DNA from: JBFMFH01 sp964481395
GTDB taxonomy: Bacteria; Acidobacteriota; Vicinamibacteria; Vicinamibacterales; JAKQTR01
Reading direction: 5' to 3'
Assembly (NCBI GenBank): GCA_964481395.1
Contig: CAYZYG010000076.1
Span: 1-24,983 of the forward strand
Length of the DNA stretch: 24,983 bases
Program-made: the position numbers and the translations under genes
Shown here: in pieces, positions 1 through 5,413 of the stretch
Numbering within the stretch: position 1 is the first letter of the stretch
Layout: the number at the start of each line of letters is the position of its first letter
The notes under the pieces: model-generated
What the model was told of the DNA's origin: nothing
What the model saw: only the letters and a program-made list of their open reading frames with translations
Databases searched by the model: none

Positions 1-1
1 C

Positions 2-38
2 CGGGGCCGCGCCCTTCGACATGGCTCAGGGCGCCCCG
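2..38. repeat. REP-like palindrome (GCCCTGAGC...GAAGGGC type)
   Basis: An imperfect hairpin: GGGGC at 3-7 pairs with GCCCC at 33-37, and GCCCT at 11-15 pairs with AGGGC at 28-32, leaving a TCGACATGGCTC loop. Sequences of the form CCCTGAGC..GTCGAAGGG are a familiar dispersed palindrome in intergenic DNA of many GC-rich bacteria; that resemblance is from memory and was not searched. It lies downstream of the stop codon of the PQQ-repeat gene (161) and could also act as a 3'-end hairpin for it. Confidence 0.4.
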
Positions 39-66
39 AGTTCAGCCGGGGGGCGTAGCGGAACCC

Positions 67-101
67 GGAATCCAGCCCTGGATTCCCGCTTCCGCGGGAA
101 T
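67..101. repeat. REP-like palindrome with ATTCCCGC / GCGGGAAT stem
   Basis: Perfect 8-bp inverted repeat ATTCCCGC (82-89) and GCGGGAAT (94-101) around the loop TTCC. It is flanked by a second inverted pair, GGAATCC (67-73) and GGATTCC (80-86). The string CCTGGATTCCCG recurs in reverse complement at 11969-11980, between the ADOP permease and the Asp-box gene. This looks like a dispersed palindromic repeat rather than a dedicated terminator, because no T-run follows on either strand. Confidence 0.5.
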
Positions 102-160
102 GACGTCACTGGGGACTCCATAGCTGGCCCCCGGTCCCAGGTCCCCACATCTCTACGCCA

Positions 161-1495
161 TTAGCGAATCCCGTACAGGTGCCGCTCGCCGCGGATGAAC
201 ACCATGCCGCGCGCGAGCGCAAGTGATGCCCACACGGGTTCGTCGACCGAGTTGGTCGCCAGCACCTCGTGCGTCGGCCCAGCCTTGATCACGAACGTGT
301 CACCATCGGCGCTCGTCACGAGGATCTTCCCGCCGAAGGCCACGGCCGACGACCGGATGGTGGCCGGCACCGGCACGCGGCCGCCGTCGTACTGCACCGC
401 ACCGGTCTCCGGGTCCAGACACGTCATGATGCCGCTGTCACTGATCAGATAGAGATACCCGTCGTAGAAGATCGGCGACGTGACGTAGGCCGTACCGCGA
501 GTGTACTTCCAGGCGACCCGAGCTTCCGGATCGCCGACCGGGCCGGGGCGCAGGGCCAGCAGCACCTTCGCCTGGCTGCCGGCGCTGGCGAAGACGAGCC
601 CGCGTCCGGTCACCGAGCTCGGAATGGGATGGCTCACCGTACCCGGCGCGGTCCACAGCTCCTGACCGGTCTTCGGGTCGTACGCGACGACCGCTTCGGC
701 GCCGGAGGCGACCAGCTCGTCGCGCCCACCCGCGGTCACGATGATCGGCGTCGCCCAGCTGCGGCGCGTGGTGCGCGGGGCGCGCCAGACCTCTTTGCCC
801 GTCTCCCGATCGAGGGCCGCGATGAACGAGCCGTCGCCCATTTCCTGATCGCACTGGAGGATGACCAGGTTCTGGTAGAGCAGCGGTGAGGTGCCGGGTC
901 CGAGCCCTGCTTTCAGCAGGCTTCCGAGATCGGCCTTCCACTTCAGCGTGCCGTCGAGGTCGTACACGTAGAGCCCGGCCCATTCGAAGAACGCGAAGAT
1001 CCGCTCGCCGTCCGTCGCGATCGTCGACGAGGCGTACGTGTTGGACTTGTGCCGGTCGTCGTTGGGCGGCCCTTCGAACGCCACGCGCTCCCACACGATC
1101 TTCCCGGTGTCCGCCTGCACCGCGTAGACCTTCAGCGTCAGCATGCGGCCGACGCCCGTGCTGTCCGGATTGACGTACCCCGGCTTGCGGTCGAACCCGA
1201 GGTGCACCGGGGCCTTCCATCCGTCGATGGCGTCGCCTTCGACCGCGGTGGTGACGAACACGCGGTCCCCCCAGACGACAGGCGACGAGTGTCCCTTTCC
1301 GGGGATCTCCGTCTTCCAGGCGATGTGCTCGGTCGGCGACCAGCGATCGGGAAACGTGCCCTCGGCCACGCCTGCGCCGGCCGGCCCCCTCCACTGGGGC
1401 CAGTTCTGGTCCGGCTTCTGCGGGGCACCCGCCCCGACGAGAGGAAAGGTAAGAAGCGTGACGAGGGCACCACCGCGCAGCAGGCGTCCAATCAT
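161..1495 (-). CDS. Secreted PQQ-repeat (BamB-like) beta-propeller protein
   Basis: 444 aa from the ATG at 1495. An N-terminal signal peptide (hydrophobic stretch at about residues 9-23, likely cut after GAGA) is followed by NWPQWRGPAGAG, the usual opening of PQQ-type WD-like propellers in secreted proteins of Acidobacteriota and Planctomycetota. Repeated blades carry motifs such as VYAVQADTGKIVW, AALDRETGKEVWR, AYDPKTGQELW and TCLDPETGAVQY, i.e. the [A/L]xDxxTGxxxW pattern, at roughly 45-residue spacing. No catalytic residues of a quinoprotein dehydrogenase are evident, so a periplasmic scaffolding or binding role is more likely than a PQQ enzyme. The start at 1495 is preferred over an upstream ATG because it places the signal peptide at the N terminus. 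It has no Shine-Dalgarno sequence; a TATCGT hexamer ends 7 nt before it. The methyltransferase gene lies 138 bp upstream on the same strand. Substrate unknown. Confidence 0.85.
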   Translation of the reverse strand: MIGRLLRGGALVTLLTFPLVGAGAPQKPDQNWPQWRGPAGAGVAEGTFPDRWSPTEHIAWKTEIPGKGHSSPVVWGDRVFVTTAVEGDAIDGWKAPVHLGFDRKPGYVNPDSTGVGRMLTLKVYAVQADTGKIVWERVAFEGPPNDDRHKSNTYASSTIATDGERIFAFFEWAGLYVYDLDGTLKWKADLGSLLKAGLGPGTSPLLYQNLVILQCDQEMGDGSFIAALDRETGKEVWRAPRTTRRSWATPIIVTAGGRDELVASGAEAVVAYDPKTGQELWTAPGTVSHPIPSSVTGRGLVFASAGSQAKVLLALRPGPVGDPEARVAWKYTRGTAYVTSPIFYDGYLYLISDSGIMTCLDPETGAVQYDGGRVPVPATIRSSAVAFGGKILVTSADGDTFVIKAGPTHEVLATNSVDEPVWASLALARGMVFIRGERHLYGIR

Positions 1496-1502
1496 GCGCA
1501 GG

Positions 1503-1508
1503 ACGATA
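1503..1508 (-). promoter_or_regulatory. Putative -10 box (TATCGT) for leaderless PQQ-repeat gene
   Basis: On the minus strand TATCGT (4/6 to TATAAT) ends 7 nt before the ATG at 1495, and no Shine-Dalgarno-like purine run separates them. This places a transcription start at or near the A of the ATG. No convincing -35 box was seen. Inference from spacing only. Confidence 0.3.
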
Positions 1509-1633
1509 GCACGAGTCGGGCCCGGGCGGAACGCGAAGCCCGTGCGCCCGGTCGGTCGATCGATCGGGCGCGTGGCGGCTGTTCTCCCGTTCACCGAAGG
1601 CAGCCGCCGGGTCGAGGCGAGTCCCCGGCTCTC

Positions 1634-2488
1634 CTACTGCTTCGCCGCCACCATCCGGACCAGTTGCGAATCGGGGCCTCCCCATTCGCCGAGGCCGAGG
1701 AACTCCTCGTAGCGATCGAGACGGAAGGCGCCGAACAACTCGCGCAACTGGCCGGGCTTGAGCGCGTGCATGACGGCCGGCCGCGGCCTTTCGGGGCCCT
1801 CCAGAAAGTGCTCGAACACCACACGGCCGTTGGGACGAAGGGACGTCTTCAGCCGGCTGACGAAACCGGCGTCGTCCACCGGCGCCCATGCGTAGGTCAT
1901 CACGATCAGGTCCCACCGGGCCGTGCCGAGATCGAAGTCCGCGTAGCTGGCCTTGACCGCGTCGATCTGCACCCCGGCCTGGCTGGCATTGGCCGCAGCA
2001 GCCTTGACCGCCTCGCCTGACAGGTCGAACCCGGTCACCTGCCACCCCTGCTTCGCCAGGTACACCGCGTTGCGCCCCTGGCCCATGCCGGCGTCGAGAG
2101 CTGTGCCCGGGAACACGCCCTTGACGGCCTCGACGACGATGGCGCTGGGCTTCGTCGAGAGGAACCCGTCGGTCTCGGGGTCGCCGGTCAGCGGCACAGC
2201 AAAGGTCTTGTCGTAGAACAGTTCGACCCAGTCCGTGCGCTCGAGCATCATCTTGACCAGCACGCCCATCTGGCGCTTGATCTCGGGATCGGGCGTCCCT
2301 GCTGCCTTCTGAGACTGGGCCCACGCCGTGAACGGGCTGGTGCGGACCGACGGTACGGTCTTGAACCAGCTCATGAACGCCCGCCAGAGCGATTCGTCGT
2401 CCGGCGGCGTCTGTGCGCCCAGGCTGGACAGACACACGAGCATGGCGAGTACCATGAGTACGATCGGCACCCATTTCCTGGCGACCAT
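1634..2488 (-). CDS. Exported class I SAM-dependent methyltransferase-like protein
   Basis: 284 aa from the ATG at 2488, which has an excellent Shine-Dalgarno (AAGGAGG, 5 nt upstream). Residues 7-25 form a strongly hydrophobic signal peptide or anchor ending SLGA-QTP. The mature region carries a Rossmann-type methyltransferase core: motif I DAGMGQGRN (132-140), an acidic residue closing beta-2 (GFDLS, D155), a motif-II-like region RWDLIVMTYAW and a post-II region GRVVFEHFLEGP. SAM is normally cytosolic, so a Sec-type N terminus on an otherwise intact methyltransferase is odd. It could be anchored facing the cytoplasm, or exported with another ligand. The family (Methyltransf_11/25-like) is clear; the substrate is unknown. 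Divergently arranged with the membrane LuxR regulator. Confidence 0.8.
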   Translation of the reverse strand: MVARKWVPIVLMVLAMLVCLSSLGAQTPPDDESLWRAFMSWFKTVPSVRTSPFTAWAQSQKAAGTPDPEIKRQMGVLVKMMLERTDWVELFYDKTFAVPLTGDPETDGFLSTKPSAIVVEAVKGVFPGTALDAGMGQGRNAVYLAKQGWQVTGFDLSGEAVKAAAANASQAGVQIDAVKASYADFDLGTARWDLIVMTYAWAPVDDAGFVSRLKTSLRPNGRVVFEHFLEGPERPRPAVMHALKPGQLRELFGAFRLDRYEEFLGLGEWGGPDSQLVRMVAAKQ

Positions 2489-2655
2489 GACTGCCTCCTT
2501 CGCGAGGGGTGTGCGGCCGCGCGGGCCGACTCCCCGAAGTTCCTTCGTGCCGCGGGGCACGCCGCGGGTCGCGCCATGCCCCTGCTGCCATCAATAGACG
2601 CCGGAGCGCGTTCGCGGGCAATGGCGTGGAAGGAGGAAAACGGGCCGCTACCACT

Positions 2656-2684
2656 TTGAGGGCATTCACCGCCTGTGGTACAAC
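2656..2684 (+). promoter_or_regulatory. Putative sigma-70-type promoter for the membrane LuxR gene (leaderless)
   Basis: TTGAGG (2656-2661, 4/6 to TTGACA) and TACAAC (2679-2684, 4/6 to TATAAT) are separated by exactly 17 nt. The -10 ends 6 nt before the GTG at 2691, so transcription would begin at or next to the start codon. No Shine-Dalgarno precedes this GTG; the AGGAGG at 2631-2636 is far too distant. Confidence 0.4.
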
Positions 2685-2690
2685 CTCGCC

Positions 2691-3638
2691 GTGCGCGCTC
2701 TGACCGTCGCCTATTTCTTTCTGGTGAGCGTGGCGGCGGGGTTCCCCGTCTGGGCTGCGTACCGACTGCAGACGCAATTCCACAAGGCCTGGCTCGTCTC
2801 CTACACCCTCTACCTGGCCTCCTGGGCAGTCTTCGTTCTTCTTTCGGTCGTGCAGTACATGCTGATCGGCGCCATCCTGCCGGCGTCCCAGTGGGATCAG
2901 CTGATGTCTGCCACACGGCCGCTCTTCGCGATCGTCTTTGGGGTGTGGCTCTACTTCCTGGCGGCGTTCATGGCCCAGATGACGGGGGGGCGGCTGTCGC
3001 GAGCCTACACGGTGGCGTACGTCGTCGTGTGGGGCTCGGCCGCCGTCACGCTGTCGCTGGCCGGGGTGGTGCTTGGTGACCGCGCCCCGGCCGGGATGAC
3101 GGTTGCCGCCTCGTTCGTCACGGCGGTGTTCAAGCTCGGGATCACGTACGGCTGGGTGGCCTATACGCTCGCGGCGCTCCGGCGGGTCGAGGATTCGCTC
3201 GACCGCAGGGGGCTGCGCCGGTTCGTGCTCCTCCAGGTTGCAGGGTTTCTGGCCTTCGATCTGGCCGTGCGCGACGCGCTGAGTGTCTTCGGCCTGAGCA
3301 CCCCGGACGTCGTCATTTCGGCCGTGCAGGTCGGCGCCAACTATCCGGCGCTGCTCTGGCTGCAGCGGTTCCTGCGCGAACGGGCGCTCGTCCGGCCTGC
3401 GGAAGCCCTTCCGGCCAGCCTGAAGGCGGACCTCGTCGAACTCGGCCTTTCACCTCGCGAGAGCGAGGTCGTCGAGTTGCTGCTCGTCGGCCTGACGCAC
3501 AAGGAGATTGCCGAGCGCCTGTCGATTGCGCCCGAGACGGTGAAGAAGCACACCTACAGCGCCCACAGGAAGCTCGGCGTCCAGAACCGGGTGCAGCTCA
3601 GCTACTTCGTCCAGAACCGCCTGGCAGGGCGGCGATGA
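2691..3638 (+). CDS. Membrane-anchored LuxR-family transcriptional regulator (multi-TM sensor + HTH)
   Basis: 315 aa from the GTG at 2691. The N-terminal 230 residues are almost entirely hydrophobic, with about seven predicted transmembrane helices (roughly 4-26, 33-63, 76-98, 103-128, 134-162, 176-196, 208-228). The C-terminal 65 residues (251-315) are a classical LuxR/GerE helix-turn-helix: LSPRESEVVELL, then THKEIAERLSIAPETVKKH as the turn and recognition helix, then KLGVQNRVQL. No receiver or autoinducer domain is present, so the signal is presumably sensed in or at the membrane. It is followed 166 bp downstream by the secreted hydrolase on the same strand, and is divergent from the exported methyltransferase. 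Those neighbours are the obvious candidate targets, which is inference. The first start compatible with TM1 was chosen. Confidence 0.88.
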   Translation: MRALTVAYFFLVSVAAGFPVWAAYRLQTQFHKAWLVSYTLYLASWAVFVLLSVVQYMLIGAILPASQWDQLMSATRPLFAIVFGVWLYFLAAFMAQMTGGRLSRAYTVAYVVVWGSAAVTLSLAGVVLGDRAPAGMTVAASFVTAVFKLGITYGWVAYTLAALRRVEDSLDRRGLRRFVLLQVAGFLAFDLAVRDALSVFGLSTPDVVISAVQVGANYPALLWLQRFLRERALVRPAEALPASLKADLVELGLSPRESEVVELLLVGLTHKEIAERLSIAPETVKKHTYSAHRKLGVQNRVQLSYFVQNRLAGRR

Positions 3639-3727
3639 ACCGAGCGAACGCCCACCCAACCACCGTGACGGTCGGCAGTCCAATCGAAGAGGGCCGGTCC
3701 GGTTCACGCGGTGCCGCGGCGGTCCGG

Positions 3728-3792
3728 AACATGGAGCCGGTCGCGGCTGAAGCCGCGCGCCGGACAGGTTCGCCATAGCCCGCCCCCGTACG
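3728..3792 (+). repeat. Start-proximal dispersed element, copy A
   Basis: Read toward the hydrolase start (3805), this shares ordered blocks with 11905-11961 read toward the ADOP start. The blocks are AACATG followed by AGC; GCC[G/A]CGCGCCGG; a TTCGCC/TTTCCG block; and CCCGCCCCCG[T/G]ACG. In both copies the last block ends 12-18 nt before the ATG. Copy A also contains the palindrome GCGGCTGAAGCCGC. Probably a dispersed repeat or shared promoter/leader module. Confidence 0.5.
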
Positions 3793-3804
3793 AGGTCGAC
3801 ACGT

Positions 3805-5289
3805 ATGCGGACGATGGTCGTTGGGTTCTGTCTTGTGGTCGTGGCAAGCTCGCCAGCGGTCGTCTTCGACCAGGCAGGCCGTTCCACTGCTCAGCCGGGG
3901 GCGGTGCGGTTCGCGGGCAAGCTCCAGCCATGCCGAGTCCCGCCGGTCGAGGAGGAGCTGCTCTGCGGCACGCATCAGGTACCCGAAGACCCGGCGCGGC
4001 CGGACGGCCGCCGGATTGCTCTGAACATCGTGGCGATGCCGGCCACGACCCCGGACGTGGCCCCGGATCCCGTCGTCTACCTCGCCGGCGGCGGCGTCAT
4101 GCCGGCGACGCGGTACGTGGGGATGTTCGCCCGGAGCTTCGCGGAGTTGCGGCGGACGCGCGACATCCTGCTCGTCGACCAACGGGGCACCGGCAAGTCG
4201 AACCCGCTCGCCTGTCCAGGCCTGACGCCAGGCCCGCCGAGGCCCGAGACTCTGGACCGCCATCTGGCAGAGCTGACGCAGTGTCGCGCGGCTCTCGAGG
4301 CGAGGGCGGACCTCCGGTTCTACGGCACCGAAGCCGCGATGGACGACCTCGCGGCCGTGATCGCCTGGTTGGGCTACCGCCAGGTCAACGTGTACGGCAT
4401 GTCGTACGGCACCAAGGCGGCACAGGTGTTCCTGAAACGCCACCCGTCGCTGGTGCGCGCCGTCGCACTGCACGGCGCCATGCCGCTCGACACGCCGATG
4501 TGGCTCGACCTGGCCGCCTCGGCGCAGCGGAGCTTCGACCTGGTCGCCCGCGCGTGCGACGCCGACGGGAGCTGCCGCTCGGCGTTTGGCGACGTGCGCG
4601 CGAAGCTCGACCGAGCGGTCGAACGACTGGCCAGGGCGCCGGCGGACGTCCCGGCCGAGTCAGAGGACGGCAAGCCCGTCACCGTTCACATCGACGACCG
4701 CACGCTGCGCGACTTCCTGAACGTCATGTTGACGTCGGCGCGGAGCATGGCAGACGTGCCGCTCGTCGTGCACGAAGCCGCCGAGGGCCGTCTCGCCAGA
4801 CTTGCGGGCATCCTGGCGCAGGAGATGAACGCCCCGCCGAGCCCCATTCCAAAGGGCCTGTTCCTGACACTGCTCTGCGGCGAGTCCATGCCCCAGGTCG
4901 ACCGTTCGCAGATCGGCCGGGCGACCTCGTCGAGCTTCGTGGGCGACTTTCCGCTGCGCTATCAGATGGCGGAGTGCAGCACGTGGCCGATGGAACCCGC
5001 CCCGGCACGACTGTACGAGCCCGTTCGCAGCGAGGTACCCGTGCTGCTGCTCACGGGCGACCTCGATAACACCACACCGCCTGCCTACGCCGAGCGTGTC
5101 GCCTCGGCGCTTTCTCGAGGCCACGTCATCCGACTGCCCTGGCGCAGTCACAACGACGGCGACGCCTGCGTCACCGGTCTGATTGGATCGTTCCTCGCCG
5201 CCGGTGACCACCCGTCGCTGGATACCTCGTGCGTGGCGGGCACCCAGCCGATTGGCTTCAGGCTGCCGGGTGCGGTGCCTGGGCGGTAG
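3805..5289 (+). CDS. Secreted alpha/beta hydrolase, tripeptidyl-aminopeptidase (S33/TAP)-like
   Basis: 494 aa from the ATG at 3805 (GAGG nine nt upstream). A signal peptide spans about residues 1-29. An alpha/beta-hydrolase core follows, with the oxyanion-side strand DPVVYLAGGG and the DILLVDQRGTGKSNPL motif typical of proline iminopeptidase / SlpD-type tripeptidyl aminopeptidases. The nucleophile elbow is GMSYG (Ser200). The C-terminal TAP-like domain supplies GDLDNTTPP (probable catalytic Asp421) and RSHNDGDAC (probable His449). The length matches secreted TAP-family peptidases. Role: probable release of N-terminal peptides from proteins outside the cytoplasm. Several Cys residues (CRVP, LLCG, LACPG, ACDADGSC, DACV, TSCV) fit disulfides in an exported protein. 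It stands alone but is co-directional with the upstream LuxR regulator. Substrate inferred from family only. Confidence 0.85.
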   Translation: MRTMVVGFCLVVVASSPAVVFDQAGRSTAQPGAVRFAGKLQPCRVPPVEEELLCGTHQVPEDPARPDGRRIALNIVAMPATTPDVAPDPVVYLAGGGVMPATRYVGMFARSFAELRRTRDILLVDQRGTGKSNPLACPGLTPGPPRPETLDRHLAELTQCRAALEARADLRFYGTEAAMDDLAAVIAWLGYRQVNVYGMSYGTKAAQVFLKRHPSLVRAVALHGAMPLDTPMWLDLAASAQRSFDLVARACDADGSCRSAFGDVRAKLDRAVERLARAPADVPAESEDGKPVTVHIDDRTLRDFLNVMLTSARSMADVPLVVHEAAEGRLARLAGILAQEMNAPPSPIPKGLFLTLLCGESMPQVDRSQIGRATSSSFVGDFPLRYQMAECSTWPMEPAPARLYEPVRSEVPVLLLTGDLDNTTPPAYAERVASALSRGHVIRLPWRSHNDGDACVTGLIGSFLAAGDHPSLDTSCVAGTQPIGFRLPGAVPGR

Positions 5290-5413
5290 GCTCCATCGGC
5301 GGGATAGAGCAGTGAACGGCTACACGGCCCTCCGGCCCGTCGCACGTCCTTCAAGTCCACGCGCGTTCGGAACGCCCGAGCGGGCCGGTTCGTCACCTTC
5401 CTAGAGAGCCTGT

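Noticed and set aside
438..2783. A 781-codon minus-strand frame over the PQQ-repeat and methyltransferase genes
   Set aside because: Shifted shadow of two well-supported genes in the same direction; low-complexity Arg/Gly-rich translation.
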